Assembly (NCBI RefSeq): GCF_008831285.2
Contig: NC_045140.1
Coordinates: 15,611,796 to 15,675,795, forward strand
Direction: 5' to 3'
Source: Nymphaea colorata
Lineage: Eukaryota; Streptophyta; Magnoliopsida; Nymphaeales; Nymphaeaceae
DNA: 64,000 bases
Positions 34,972 to 48,865 of this stretch are shown here, in pieces. The translations under genes were made by a program, and so were the position numbers. The notes beneath the pieces are model-generated. The model made no database searches. It was not told where the DNA came from and saw only the letters and a list, made by a program, of their open reading frames with translations. The number at the start of each line of letters is the position of its first letter. The first letter of the stretch is position 1.

Positions 34972-37923
34972 CCAGGTCCCTGCATTTACTTTTTTTGAAA
35001 ATGTCTCACATCAATGTCCGTACCACTACCCATGTCGGCACTTGTACCTGCACCCATGTGACATAGATCCATCTTTATTTCAAGCCATGATTTCATAATT
35101 TACTGTGTGAAAAGTTGTGTAATGTGTTCACCCCTCAAGCCAGTGCTTTCAAAATCTATCTCAGAAGGTGATTTCTTGTGAAACCACTTCGGCATCCGCT
35201 ACGGATGTGCATGTCAGAGATAGAGAGCATAATTCACATCTCACTACATGGTTTCAGTGACAACTTCAGACTTTGGGACCTTCATTCTCTGTCTGATGAA
35301 CAAATAAGTTCACACTTCCTGTTTTAAATCTCTCAGCATATAATCACATTTGTTTGCTCTTTTCATGACCAATGGCAATCAGGTTGATGTCAGATGCTTG
35401 ACTTGTAGCAGCTGCAATGAAAGTCGGGAAATGCTTACTGTAGAAATTTATTACTTGCAAAGCAATTTCATTTCAGTGCTCGATGTCCAGCCTCTTGATA
35501 AGTTTAAAATTATACTTTATGGTTAGACTTGTCCTGGCTTAATGCTTGTATTATTGCCACTATATGTCCATAGCAGGAAATCCTTGTCACCGACTGAAAT
35601 TTTGAGAATTTTCCACTTTTATGCGTGTTGGGGACAAAAGATGTGCATTTTGCTAAATGGGATTTCCTGTTTCGTTGGTCATAATAAATTGCTTGAGAAC
35701 TTGTTTGACATTCTTTTGTGACCTTGAGGATCTTATCTTCTGTCTGAATAATATAAACTGGTAAATGCTGACTCATTGAGTCTATTAGTTCACTCCTGGT
35801 GATAGATAGTTCCTGGCTATGTGACATGGACACAGATATGAAACTGGGTTACAGTGTCAGTGCTGAAGGTATAGATGCCACTAAATTTGGGGATATTCTC
35901 TTCACGTGTCACATTTAATACTATACCTCGTCCTCCCTATTCCTAAGGGAGATTTTGCAAGAATCTGTGTATATGTGGTTTGTAAATTCTTTTCTTCAAT
36001 TTTTGAAGTAGAATTTACCAGAATTGTGACCTCTTTTTGCCATTTAAACATGTGTTGCTTTGATTCCTTTCCTTGTACCTTTGAGTTCAAATTAACAAAT
36101 TACTAGTAATTTTTGTTTCTTTAATGCACTTTTTTTTATTGAAACTCATTGTTCCAGGAGGGACACAAAGGGAAGGTATGCTAATGCCTCATCTCATGAA
36201 GTAGTGAATGGGCAATCCGCTGGTAAGAAGATTTCTTTAATCATGTCATAGCAGCCATGGACCCAGCATGCGAGGTGATCTTGAATCATCTATCCCTGAA
36301 CTTGCTGGAGTTCCCATCGGCTTGATGGTGTTCTGGTACAATATCAGGTTGGGACATGTTAGCCCAGCCACAAAGGCATCGTAGGTTCACATATTCTTGC
36401 CATCAAACACACACGCGGATACATATATAATCACCAAAAAAATCATCCAAAAAAAGGTATCATTCTGGAACGAACAGGGGTTTCTCCTATAGCAATGAGA
36501 AGCTGCAGCCTTTTTCATGAAAGTCCAAAAATGACCCTGTTTTACAAAAAATTGGTGTTTCAGAGAATAATTAAAAAGCTAGCATTTAGTGCTTGGAAGC
36601 AGAAAAGAAGGCGAAACATTTAATGTTGGAACTTGGAACCTGTTGGCTGCTCAAAAGATTACAACTGGTCTACTTTGGTGATTTTTCATATTGGCCTTTT
36701 CCTTTCAGGTTTTCTGTTTATCTGCTTTGGACAAATCAAAATTTTCAAAGCAAGGTCCTTTAAATAGAATGATAAACTGAAGTGTCCAACGTACTTGAGG
36801 CAATGTTTTGCCTTCAAATCAAGAATGATTGGAGACTTAAATATAATAAGAATGATTTTGAAAATAAATGCAGAATATATATAAGTGATAAGTCATGATA
36901 GAAAGACATTATTTTGATAAAAAGTACAAAAATATAGAAATAAAAGATACTTTTTAATATTTCTTTTGCCACCAGCCTAGGCAGGGCAGCTTAACTAGTA
37001 CACAGTTGTGCTTTTACTACCTTTTTCTTTCCATTTTTCCAGAATGTGTTGCCTAGTAGGCTGGAAATCCTGGTTACGTTGCATTAAGTTCAGGTTGGTT
37101 CTGCAGCCTGAACTAGCTGGCAATCATTCTTCCTGGTGTCTGTACAGGGTGATCACGATCCAGCAGAAAGGATAAAATGACAAATGGATACTGTTACTTG
37201 TTTTGTTACTCTCTTGAACATTGGGGTCCCAAGTATTAAAAAATGTTGCATTTTCCTTTTTCTTATTTAAGGTTCTTCAAGCGTAGCTGCTAATGTGCTT
37301 TCTTCAAAATGTGATGGCTCTTCAGGGATGAAAAGTCCTATTGTGCTTCCATCTACCGAGATCCCAATCTATATCAAGTCCTTGCACGCATCAAGTCAGA
37401 TGAGCCAGATGGCAAATCAAAATGAGAGCTTAATAGGTAAACTGTGTGTAGCTTTCCCTAGGGGTCGAAAGACAGATTCAGTTGAGTTTACTGGTTATAG
37501 CTTTCTTCCTTTTGCACAGAGAGAAAGGGAGAGGAAGCGAGTGAGCAAGACAGGGAGAGGAATGCAAAAATGACTTCATCAATTACCAATCTCTTTTCAG
37601 AGAATAGATCTCCTTCCATTGGAGATGAAGTTACAAGAGATGGCCTCCTCATTTGTGGTGGTGATAGCTGTAATGGTAAATCAGATATTTCTTGCTTGAA
37701 CGTGCACTTGCATCCAATGTCTGAATCTCCAGAGGCTACTGCTCCTGTGGACATTATTAACTATTTTGGGGGACACTGTAAAGTGTCAGAAGTAGATGGA
37801 TGCTATCGGTCAGGGGAAACAGCTGGGGATTCAGAGAATAGCAACAGTAGAGACACCGTGAGCAAGAAAAACAATGTTGTTGATCATGATGATATGCTTG
37901 AAGGAGTATTTGCATTCTCCTAG
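30185..37923 (+). CDS. ATG18: autophagy-related protein 18, g/h type, with BCAS3 domain
   Basis: WD40 beta-propeller (PROPPIN) protein of the ATG18g/h branch, expected to bind phosphoinositides and act in autophagosome formation. Nine exons: 30185-30379, 31805-32260, 32366-32812, 32947-33192, 33289-34137, 34225-34385, 36158-36222, 37272-37436 and 37520-37923, giving 995 residues in one intact frame. Landmarks: NSIRIISSCLKTVSSN near the N-terminus; LLGYSNGFQVVDVED; VRFYSLKSH; GYGPMAVGPRWLSYAS; then KLHRGMTSAVIQDICFS. The usual PROPPIN FRRG motif is LHRG here (residues 441-444). A run of nine prolines is at 522-530. The BCAS3 domain follows, with EPVQWWDVCRRTNWPER near 640. The C-terminus ends DDMLEGVFAFS. 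Introns 1 and 6 are long (1.4 and 1.8 kb). Two upstream ORFs precede the start. Confidence 0.94.
30399..30439 (+). repeat. (TTA)n(TTG)n trinucleotide tract in ATG18 intron 1
   Basis: About four TTA and ten TTG units start 20 nt after the first donor. The frame stays open through them from exon 1, so an intron-retaining transcript would add a poly-leucine segment before the stop near 30547. Confidence 0.85.
34648..34675 (+). repeat. G-rich tract in ATG18 intron 6
   Basis: Seven G, TGT, thirteen G, TGTGG on the sense strand, after a run of T. It could form a G-quadruplex in the pre-mRNA. Not tested. Confidence 0.8.
34901..34970. repeat. (AT)n(GT)n microsatellite
   Basis: About 16 AT units followed by about 18 GT units, within ATG18 intron 6. 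Confidence 0.9.
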
Positions 37924-39729
37924 TGAAATGGAATGCTAGATTAGACATTCTTCTGATGTATTTCTGCTCTGTTTCTTCACCAAAGTCTTTGTATAGAGCA
38001 GGTCCTCGGATCACTATTTATGTGGTGCAGCTTTACCTCATTGCTAGAAAAAAGGAAACAAAAGGAAAAAAGAAAAAAACAGTTGGTTTTGCATTTGTTT
38101 CCATCCTGAGAGTTCTTTGAGGATGTTTAATCTATAAAACAGTGATATGGGCTTATGCAACTTTCTGTGGCACATACAAGTGTGGGTATAAACATATTCT
38201 TTCTCTGTGTCCTGATTCTCTTCTTTCTTCTCAAGCTTCAATAAGGTTATAAGAAATGACTTCCTGGTTTTGAGAAGGCCGTAGATGCGATGGCACAAAA
38301 CGTGTTTAGCATTGGCTGCTTCGAGGGGCAGTGCATCGCTGATGTCCCATTATAATGTGCATGCTGTGGATGGTGATTGTACTTGAGCAGCAAGTTCCTT
38401 GATATAAAGAGAAGGGGGGCCCGTGATACTCTGTATAGGTGGAGATGGATTCCTTTTCTCTGGATTTGGCATTTGTGTCAGTGGAGGGATCTTCATATGA
38501 AGAGTTTTATGGGGAGAAGGCGCTTCATGGAGCTTGGAGAGCAGATTTTCCGTTGTTCAGATTCCATTTCTCTTTAGATTCCTGTTGCTTTACTGAAATG
38601 TTGATTCAAGACTTTGTAGTGTACAATCTGTTAAAAGGCGCTAATCTCTTCTATTGTAATAAATTATAAAAGTTTCCACATCTCTGAAAGTGTGGCTGTA
38701 CGCAATTTTTTCTTCTGTGAACCATGGTGTTCATCTCCACTTCAGATACCGGGTGCTGAGTGACCGAAGCTTCCGATGAATCCCGGCCTGTTTCCACCGA
38801 TTTATTGTTCCCTCTGGTTCTGTCGTATTCCTTCAAGGTCATTTTGGTAATTGGTTCAAGTGGCTCGAGCAAACGTTGCCAGCTGTGAGCAGACGCGGAA
38901 CGGCGGAAGCACCGAGAAAGATTGTAGAGCTTGTCTCGATAAAAACTATAGGAAAAATTGACTTTTAAGGGAGAAGGTTCGAAATAATTACATGCGAAAA
39001 AACACAGAGGCCTTTGTCGGCTGTCCCTCAAAAGGTAATGTCAAGAGCCTCACTCTCAGGCTTTGAGGTTCGGTGTCTGCAGCGGCAGGCAGCGATCTCT
39101 CTTTCTCTCTCGCGCGCGCTAATCGGCTCTGTTCCAATTTCCAGAAAATATCTCTCGGTAAACAAAAGGCCCTGTATCTTTACATTTCACTTGTTGTACA
39201 TATGTAAATCTGAGAACTTCTATTCGTGTGTATAATGTCAACGACAAATCTTAATCTGTTGCTATTTGGTGGACTCCTACAATTCTGCAAACGCCTTGTC
39301 GTTTTAAAGCCTTTTACTTTAGGTTGCGATTTTCTCCAATTCTTTTAGATAGAAACGAACGTCCCGTATAGTTCCTTTCACATGCTGATTGACCCTTTTT
39401 GTGTCGAAGAGACACTGATTGGCCGTGCAGCTTCCGGAAAAAATACAGAGGGAAAATGTCGGCACCTCTTCAAGAGTGATCACCGATCAGCTGCCAATAA
39501 GGGATTAAATTCGTATCAGAGATCCTAAAAACATAAGGCGCTTTATTTAGTTATTGGTAGAGCCAGGACCTTCAAAACGCACGAGAACAATATCGACCAG
39601 AAGGTGCCTTCTTCATAACCGTAGCGCAAGCGAAGCGATCGTCTGTGAGCGCGTGTGCGTGCCTAGTCTCTCGCTTCCTTTTCTTATCTGATTTTGCTTT
39701 GGGTAGTTGCTGGTTTCGATTGGACTTAC
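37924..39729. other. ATG18 3' flank and prolyl 4-hydroxylase upstream region
   Basis: The first 700 bp is probably 3' UTR of ATG18. From about 39,000 the sequence is the upstream region of the hydroxylase gene, with a CT-rich run near 39098-39113. No separate gene was recognised. Confidence 0.5.
38658..38663 (+). terminator. candidate poly(A) signal for the ATG18 gene
   Basis: AATAAA lies 735 bp after the ATG18 stop codon, in U-rich context. It is the clearest canonical signal in the 3' flank. The distance is long, so usage is uncertain. Confidence 0.3.
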
Positions 39730-42700
39730 ATGGGCCGGATGAAGCCTCCTCTGCGCACTTCTCACCTCCTTCTGGTGGTGCTTGCCCCAATTCTCTCCTC
39801 CGTTGTTCTTGGGAGTTTCCTTGTCGACCATGAAGATCAGGGCAGTGCCTCCTTCCCTGCCTCCGTCGTTCTCCCGGGAAGGGTGAGGCAGATCTCCTGG
39901 AAGCCCAGGTGAGTTGGTGAGCGAATACAAGCACGCCTCCCTCCTCCTCCTATTGTTGATAAGCGGAAGAAGAAGACATTCTCTTCCGCTCCTGATTTTT
40001 GCTATTTTGTCCCCTTAATTGAACTGAAGGAGTTTGGTCCCCTTAATTGAGTTGAAGGAGTTTGGACTTGTTGGCGGTGGCTTTGCAGGGCGTTCGTCTA
40101 TTCTGGTTTCCTCACGGATGAGGAATGCGATCACCTGATCTCTCTCGTAAGCAAATCTCTCCCGACTTGCTTGATTTCGTTTATGTTGGATCTCTGGTTC
40201 TCATTTCACCATCTTCTTCTTTTAACATCTTGTTGTGAAGCCATGCCAATAAGTTGAGTTTGTTCCGGTTACTACTCCGGGTTCTCTCTTTCGGGTTCAT
40301 TTTGTTTCTTTTTTCTACAAAGAAAAAAGGAATACGTCAGATCTATCCATGAATAACAAGCCAATTTATTATTATTATTATTTTATTTAAATCCAAGGGG
40401 GTCTTTCTGGTAAAGAACGAATTTGTTTCGAAACTTCATTTCTTTGCAGGCCACATCCGAGCTCAAACGATCGGCTGTTGCTGATAATGTTTCGGGAGAA
40501 AGCAAACTGAGCGATGTTAGGACGAGTTCAGGGATGTTCATCAGCAAGGGAAAGGTTTGTCCATGCACCAACCACAAACTCAATTTTTCAGAGGTTGAAT
40601 TTCAGTCTGGAATGGGTTCTTGAACTTATCCTTCTTACTTGATAGGATTTCTGTGAGTAGATTTGCAGACAATTATTCATTTCGACTTGTATATTTCGCA
40701 CTTGGAGTATCCTATAACTTTCTAGACCGTCCCTTTGCACAGAACAACAAATCGTGAGACCACCTTACAGATTTCAATAATCTTGTAGCCGTGTTCGTCT
40801 CTTTTATGGGTAGTGTGAGGTCTGATATCTGGTGATAATCTCATGATCTATTACTGGAGTATTCAAAGGGTCCTAATGTCCCCTTTCCGTTAGACGTTTT
40901 TTTATGTTTCTGTAGCATACTAGGAAAGGAATCAAACATCATGATGCTTCATACAACGAGCAAAAATTGTAGGTTGTTATGGAGCTTTCGTAATTGATCA
41001 GATGTTTCAGCCAGTTGTCAGGTTACTTAAGCAGCGGGTATACGCTGAGCTGGTTGGGCTTGCAGCTAGTATGATGCCAATCTTTCATTCGGTTCCTGTG
41101 GGTGACAATCCTCTGCACAAACTGAAGCAGGCATAGGTCCCAGGACAGGGGTGTTAGCCTCAGGGTTTTATGCTGACCAGCGAGTGACAAAATCTCCAGG
41201 CCCATTCAGCTTTTCCTAGTCATAAACTAAGAAACAAAATTAGAATATAAGCAGCTGGGTGTTTCACATCTTTCAAATATTGATAATCAACTATAATTTT
41301 GTCTAAGTACTTATCATCCATGATTGCAACTTGTTTAGGTAGTTATGCAGTTTGGTCACTTCAAGGAAGTCTGAATTTGCACTTGTTATTGACTGAAATT
41401 TAGTAGAAAAATTCACATTTCACACTCAATTTGTTAACAAGGTTGCACTGGCTTGCTCGAATAACCTTTCCTACTTCGTATTGGCACTCAAAATAATGAT
41501 TGTAGAACTTATTAGTTCATTTTTACTTGGTTTGATGCTTGTTATGAAGATATTTTAGGATGTCGGTTTGCCATTTGGCGCAAGGTCCTGTTTATTTTTT
41601 TCATCTTTCATGGCAGTTGAACTCAAGGCAAAGACAATTTCTATAACCTGATTCTATGTACAGATATACAGGTGTGTACGTGTGTATAAATGGCCTTGCA
41701 TGCATATTTGTGCAAGGATTGCTTTAAAAATTTCGTACATTATTTTTTGAGAATAAAGTATGCTGTTCTAATGTTTCTTTCCCATGCAATTCTTTGCAAT
41801 GTATTTCAAGTTGGAACATGGATAAGCTCTCCATATATATTTTATGTTGCACTTTTTCTATATCTAACCAAGGCGTGGTTAATGGGTACAATTTTATAAG
41901 AAAAATATTATTTGGTATTTCAAAAAGCAAGTCTCACATTTCTTAATTTCCTAATAAAGGTCCAACTTTTGCTAACAGTCATGTCTCGGGCTATCTTTAC
42001 CACTGGCTCTTACTTCGTTAGGAAGTCAGGCTGTCAAATGGCAGATTTTTTTTAATGAGTGAATAAATATCTACTAACTTGAACCAATAAGATTGAGATG
42101 TGCAATACTTCATCTGTTCCAAGATGAGAATACTTTAACCTCCAAGGATTATTTTAAAGTTATCAAGAAAAGTTGGGGATATCAGGAAATTGAGAAAAAA
42201 GAGGCACATTTTTTGGGTTTAGGTAAGCCTATAAATGGGAATCTCCCTATTTCACATTCTTCTACAGTCTAATAATTCATGTTGTAGCTTGACCATTTAA
42301 TATCTAATAATTCCCTTGTAGCTCAGAATTTTGTTCGTTAAGTTTTCACGTGTCTATTGTCTGCTCCTTCCTATTATTAGTTACAGGTCTTGTTCCTGGA
42401 TGTACGGATTTATGGAGTCACATGGATATGTTTAAATTTGCTACGTAGGATCCAATTATAATGGGGATCGAAGACAAGATTGCGGCATGGTCTTTTCTCC
42501 CAAAAGGTATATAATCTTGTGAATTTTGCTGTTTGCAATTCTTATTGGGTTTTACTTTTACCTCTGATTGTCATGGAGTGCACGGAGTAAACAGCACCAC
42601 AGCAATTCTGTAAACATTTCTTCCTTTTGGGGTGTGAGAGTGTGTGTATGTGCATGTACATGTTTTCAAGTCAATGTAATGCTACTAGTTTCAGCTAGAT

Positions 42701-44316
42701 CTTGGCAATAGAACTTGGCTTTGCTAAAGTTTCCTACTAAATCTGTAGATGATATTCAGACAAGCATCTACATTTTGGATTAGAAATTACAGAAATAAGA
42801 AAAGGATATATCCTAGTAACGTCTGTGTCCTTTTCTTTTCTGGAGAGTATAAGGTGAAAAGGTTGTTATACAAGACGAAAGCATTTGAAATATGAACCAA
42901 AGACGAAAGCATTTGACTTATAAACGAAAATGTGCTTGGCTTAGAGCAGATATCTTGGAGTCTGGCATGGACTGGATGTGGCTAACTTGATCTGGAAATA
43001 ATAATCTGGCCATTAGTATAACATGAACTAGATCCATAAGAGCAGTGTTTGCAGCTTTCCATCTCGGGGATGAGGACATTTAAACCAATGTTTGTTTGAC
43101 AAGTAATTTTTTTGTCAATAGACCGATTTTTGCATCCCTGATGTTTATATAACTTATTTAAGTTGGACAAGATTGTTCAGGTAGGACTTCCACTTCTTGG
43201 AAATGGCCACCTTCCCATATTTTTCATTCCATTTTCAAGATTGTGCATGTCTTGGAAGGAGGTTTGCATGGTTTCTCTTTCCTAGTGGTCATGTTGTATC
43301 AACAGGTTCCCAGATTTGTTGGTGAACTTATTTTTTGTAGTTTCCGTAATTTATATTCCATTGACGATGTTGATGCATGTTTTGGTCCATTGTTCTACAG
43401 TACTGGCACCGTCATTGGTGAATGTTGCAGAATTTTTTGTCCATGAAAATTAGAATTGTTGACATTCTATTTTGATTTACTTTGGTTGCTTGCTTCAGAA
43501 AATGGTGAAGATATTCAGGTACTAAGGTATGAACATGGTCAAAAGTACGATCCTCACTATGATTATTTCTCCGACAAACTTAACATTGCTCGTGGTGGGC
43601 ACCGTATTGCGACAGTCCTCATGTATCTGACAGATGTAGAGAGAGGTGGCGAAACAGTTTTCCCATCAGCGGAGGTTTGTCTTGCACTAATCAAACTGTT
43701 ATTGCTTTCAAGGGCTATTTGCTATTAACTATATTGCTCTCTGTGTCCATATATATATATATAATGAACCAATCATCGCTTACGTAGACCTTCTGACTTG
43801 TTCCTTTGATTACATTGCACTCACGTGCAGGTCAATGACCGCCGGAGAGGTCGTATTGTGGATGATAACTTGTCCGATTGCGCTAAGAAGGGAATAGCAG
43901 GTGAGGTAGTCTTCTGGGTGTCAAATTGACCAGATTAGTACAAATTAAAAGTGGACATCCATGGATGTTTTTGTGCTAAGATGTTTTTCTATAAACAAGA
44001 GAGCATGTGCATATGATTACTTTGGCGAAAAAATTCTTCTGACGTACTAGCGTGAACTAAAATCAAGTGTCCGAGCCCCTTGCACTGCTTTTCATTATTC
44101 TGACCATTTAGATCCTATGTATTTACAATGTAGGAGTTAAGGAAAAGATCATGAATTTTTTTATGTATCATCTGAAGGTGTAAAAGTTAATGGTCTTTGT
44201 TTGCTAATAAAATATGATTTATGCATTGCTAATCAGGAGTCCTTTTTTTCTTTATATTTAGAGTCCACGTGTATGGTTATGTTTATCGAAAACAAACTTA
44301 AAAGCTTTGACAGGCA

Positions 44317-44350
<34 letters not shown>

Positions 44351-44680
44351 TGTTCTGGTTTGTTGTCAACGTGATCAAATTCAGTGAAACCGAAAAAGGG
44401 GGACGCTCTGCTGTTCTTCAGTCTTCATCCCAATGCAGTTCCGGATGAGAGAAGCCTGCATGCGGGGTGCCCGGTGATGGAAGGGGAGAAATGGTCGGCG
44501 ACTAAATGGATACACGTAGCGTCGTTTGAAAAGAGTGTGGATGGCTCGTCTGGCTGTGTGGATGAGAATGAGTACTGTGAAAGATGGGCAGCCCTGGGGG
44601 AGTGCAGGAACAACCCAGATTACATGGTTGGATCAGCCGACGCTCCTGGTGCCTGTCGTCGAAGTTGTGAAGTCTGCTAG
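39730..44680 (+). CDS. P4H: prolyl 4-hydroxylase, membrane-anchored, with ShKT domain
   Basis: Fe(II)/2-oxoglutarate dioxygenase that hydroxylates prolines of extensins and arabinogalactan proteins in the ER/Golgi. Seven exons: 39730-39908, 40089-40146, 40450-40554, 42449-42506, 43499-43674, 43831-43900 and 44385-44680, giving 313 residues, normal for the family. A hydrophobic signal anchor lies at about residues 12-31. Catalytic residues are present: iron ligands His153 and Asp155 (PHYDYF), His241 (SLHAGCPV) and the 2-oxoglutarate-binding Lys251 (EGEKWSATKW). The C-terminal ShKT module (about 272-313) has all six cysteines and ends SCEVC. The first ATG (39730) is used; a second in-frame ATG three codons later (39739) is equally possible. 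Introns 3 and 4 are about 1.9 and 1.0 kb. The gene looks functional. Confidence 0.94.
40011..40066. repeat. 28-bp tandem duplication in P4H intron 1
   Basis: Copies at 40011-40038 and 40039-40066 both open CCCCTTAATTGA and differ at three positions. Confidence 0.85.
44321..44348. repeat. (AT)n tract in P4H intron 6
   Basis: About 14 AT units ending some 36 nt before the last acceptor of the hydroxylase gene, close enough to overlap the branch-point region. Confidence 0.85.
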
Positions 44681-45894
44681 CACCCAAGCTATTTGCTGGG
44701 AAACGCTGCCACCACCACCCGAGGGCCTATTTGCGTCCTTGTTTTTCTGCTGTTTAACATGTGTATGTGTTGACAATTCAGGTTTGGTACTCCTTATTCT
44801 TTTTTTTTTGTTTTTTTCTATTTAATTTGTCAAAAAGCGATTATTCAATATCTGAAGAGATAAAAAGGTTGTTTGAGCTGTTTAGATTGAAGTTGTTGGG
44901 AATAAGTTATATGAATATGTTTGCATGTTTACATGTTTTCCTTGAGGTGGGGTGTGTGCTTTTGCTAAACATGTTTGCACGTTTACATGCTGACAAATCA
45001 AATCAATGTAAAAGCGAAGATCTTGTGAATTTTATTTGAAGAAATTATGGAAACAGTCTATATAAGTTCATTATTATTATTAGTTAAATTACTTGTTCGC
45101 CTAACATTGAGCAGTTATTTGTAAATTTATCAAAAGGAAGTCAACTTTGGAGGGTAAGGAGGATCTCAAATTTTGAGGGGAACCGCTCAGTTGTTGTGTG
45201 AATGAGTGAGGAGCGTGGAGCTGCGTGCCCGTCATAATATTCATTTCATCTCACTAAAGAATAGGTACCAACCATGTTATATTGTATTGCAGGGGGGAAG
45301 ATTTGTTATATATAATGCTCCATCTGCAGCAAGGTTCACTATTCGGCCATGAGAGAGAGAGAGAGAAGTGCCTTTTGCCTAATCGCAGCCTCATGGAAAA
45401 GATGAGATGCAAGCGGCAAGCAACGGTACGTGGAGTCGGCAAAAGAATCTGTGTACGCACCATTGGAATCCCTTCTTTTTCCTTTTTCGAATTTGGGAAC
45501 GCCTCTTGAAAATCAATTCGATTTGGCACCTTTTTCTTTTCTTTCTTCGCTTTCCCGTCTTAAAAAAAGGCGGTCGTATCAGATTCTGGATCCATATCTT
45601 ATCACATTTATCTTCCAGCAAAAAAAACCATATCTATGTAGATACATGCATGTCCTCCTGTATTTAAGAAGAAGAAAGAACGTCAAACCTAACGCTTTCA
45701 CGCAAATCAGATATAGCCGAAACCTCACGCTTTTTAACTTGCAGCCTTCACGCGTAACTCCCGTCCGTCCGGTCCCCGGTTGGTGTCAGATTTCCTCAGC
45801 AATCCCCGCTTCGTTTATTCCCAAACGCATGCTATTGCTTGACCGTTGCGGCCTCTTTTTTCGGTACAAATTCATAATTCCGTCCGAGTGGGCC
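44681..45894. other. P4H 3' flank and spacer
   Basis: No gene was recognised. The first few hundred bases are probably 3' UTR. Short ORFs overlap a (GA)n tract near 45351-45366. Confidence 0.5.
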
Positions 45895-46061
45895 TGCCGA
45901 ATCTTCCCAGACCTCACACGCTGACGCCGCTGCCTACACGCATGTGGACCATGAAATATGATAATAATACAATAATTGCCGAATCTTCCCATCAGACCTC
46001 ACACGCTGACGCCGCTGCCTACACGCATGTGGACCATGAAATATGATAATAATACAATAAT
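45895..46061. repeat. 82/85-bp tandem duplication
   Basis: Two copies start at 45895 and 45977 with TGCCGAATCTTCCCA and end in AATACAATAAT. The second copy carries three extra bases. They are otherwise almost identical, so the event is recent. Confidence 0.92.
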
Positions 46062-48865
46062 AGGACTGTGCAGTTTGTTGGAACTCTAACTATCGACCAC
46101 TTTATTTTTAAAAGATATGGACGCCGGAACTACCATCTGGGATAGCTAGCTCAAATAGATATTTACGTGGGGTTTCGAAACATTTTATTAAGATTTAATG
46201 AAGAGAAGAATGGAAAGGTTGCCATCCAACTCCCCCATCGATGCTTCAGTGCAGTGCTCCTCAAGAGGCAGCAGCCCTTTATGTACTTCGAGTCTGCACA
46301 TTCTTCCAGGCCGATCGATGTATATCTCACATCACTTCATCAACTTCCAGATGCCTCATTCTTCTCTATCCCTAACTAATTGCGGAAATCTGCAAACGGA
46401 TCTGTGCGTTGGTAGCAACTGGCTGCTTAGTGGCGGCTTTGGCTTGCGAGCACCAACCTCTCCTCTTCAATGACGGTTCTCTCTTTAGACTACATCTTTT
46501 AGCTCTCCATACACAAAAGAATGCCAAAAGATCCCTATTACACACGATTCGCTCGTCCACTACCGCACGGTTCGCTCACTAATAAGAACCCTACGACTAG
46601 ATGAGCTTGCTGCCCCTTGTACTGCCTGCCAGTGCCAGATCGATGCTGGTCTTGAACCAGAGTGTAATATTCTCAAGAGTTGGATTTTTTATGAACACCA
46701 GCACATTACCCTCTCTTAGTGTTGTTTGTGCTACCATAATGGGAGAAGAATCAATAAAGAATGTGATGAATTTATTTTTTGACTCAAGAAACCCAGAGAG
46801 TCAGCATTTAATTCTGATAAAATTATCAAGCGTTCTGATGATAGAAGTGAAGAACAAATCAACGAAGTAAGAATTAGGAGGGACGCTCAAAAGATCGCTA
46901 TTGGTTTCTAAATGCAAGACCTAAAAACAAAACCTATGCATGCTCCTGTTTTGACATTAGTTAATCAAGTCTCCACCAGGCACGCCAATCTCCTTGGAGA
47001 TGTAGGCTTGACTGCAGCAAAAAATCAGCACCAACCATCGGAAGCCAATGTCGACTGCTCATACCAGTCTTTGGCGTAACAGTAACTCCGCTAAGCTGCC
47101 TCCTGCTCTTTTAGCTCATTCAAGTCAAGTTTGCATGCTTCTTCCGAATCAACTGATTTCAACATTGCCTAATTTATACCTTAACTCATTTCAAATTTGT
47201 TTCCTTTTTTTCTAATTTTTCGCCCATCTATTTTTATGTAATCCAAAACGGGGCCTTTTGATCTTTCTTTTATTTGTTTCTGGTGTTAGTGCTAGGTATT
47301 TAGGGTGGTCTTTTAACAGCAGTCAAAGGAATTTTTTAGTTCGTCATTCATTTTGTTTAGAGTCGGATTAGGTAGATTATAGGTGTTGATTAGCATGCAG
47401 TCAAATTCTGATTTTATGTTTTAGCGCATCTGGTTAAGGTTTACCAAGCTTAATCTAGCTTTAGGTTCATTTGTGTGTGTGTGTGTGTGTGTGTGTGTTT
47501 TAACGACAGGTTGACCATTTTACAAAGCTTGAAGATCATCTTTGGTAACAACGGTTTTCGGATTAGAAATTTTGTGCATTTTCTTCCTCTTATTTTATTT
47601 GGGACTAGTTGTATAACTCTTACAATTATTTCAAGCAGTGCAATTTTGTTTGACATCTATCCTTCCTAACCTTGAGTACAACCTGAGGTTACCATTTAGT
47701 GGATTCTAATTATTTAAATTTGATCTATTTTCCGTTTGGTTTTAATTGAAAATATCATTTTAAAAAAGTTTAATTGACATAAAAAAAGGTTGCATCACTT
47801 TCATGCCATTATCTTCATTTTTACACTACTAGGAAGGAATTCTGCCATTAAAGTCACACTACTAGGTAGCTAGGATCATGCATTTACTGGGTAATGTTCT
47901 TTCCCAAATAAAAGTCCGCTCACGAGGGTCTGACTTTATTTTGAAAAGCTTCATGGTCACTTAGTCGTTTCTCTTACAACTGCTATTGCAGTAGCTACAG
48001 TAGACTCGCCTCCATTCCTGTCGTAGATCTGACGGCAAGTTTGCAACGACTGACTAAACTCTCTCTCTCAGCTGCTCACTGAGTGCTAGGGGTTTATATC
48101 AAATAGTCATGGAGTCAGCCTGTAAGTCACCACATTTTTCTTGCATAAAATAAACTAATAATGATATGTAAATCTAAATATGACAAGATATTGGATTTCG
48201 TTTAAATGGAAGAAGGTAGTCAAAGACCATGACTGGAAGGAATATGGGTTGGAGCAAAGTAATCATGGAAGGTATAATTCGTTTTCGATACCATGGGAAT
48301 AAGAATAATATTTATAAGGTCATTTAAAATTTAGTACCTCTCACTTCTGTTTGGGAGGAGAAATTGTGTTTCTTGTAAGAACATAAGAAAATGAATTAAA
48401 GGAAAAGGAGATGGTGGAGAACGAAGAGACACAATCTTCTATTAAAAGAAGAATGAGCTTTTTTTTGCTACACTGCTGTTACGGATAAACAAATAAAAAG
48501 GAGAAGGCATTGGTTAGGTAGGCTGCCCGCATCCCTTTGGAAAACAAAGGCTGGGGGCAAGATGAAGTTGTGGCGGTCTGAAGATAAAACGGTTTTTATT
48601 TGAAGTTATTTTCTATATGTACTTACTCAAACAAACTAACTACTCGATTTTGTGTATGTGTCATGAATATATATTCTTTGAGCAAACGATGTGATTTGGA
48701 TCATTCTGGAAGGTTGTACAAAACGTGGTGGACGAACTTGGATTAAAGTATTTAGAAACCGACTTGTGACAATCAAGATAAGGGAAACACTCCTACACCA
48801 GTGAGTGAAACATACATATACCAGCCGAGCAGATCGGCTTGTTAAGCCGTCCATCTTCTTTTGGC
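46062..48865. other. intergenic spacer, no recognised gene
   Basis: AT-rich spacer with a (GT)n tract near 47472-47498. Short ORFs on both strands lack family features. Confidence 0.55.
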
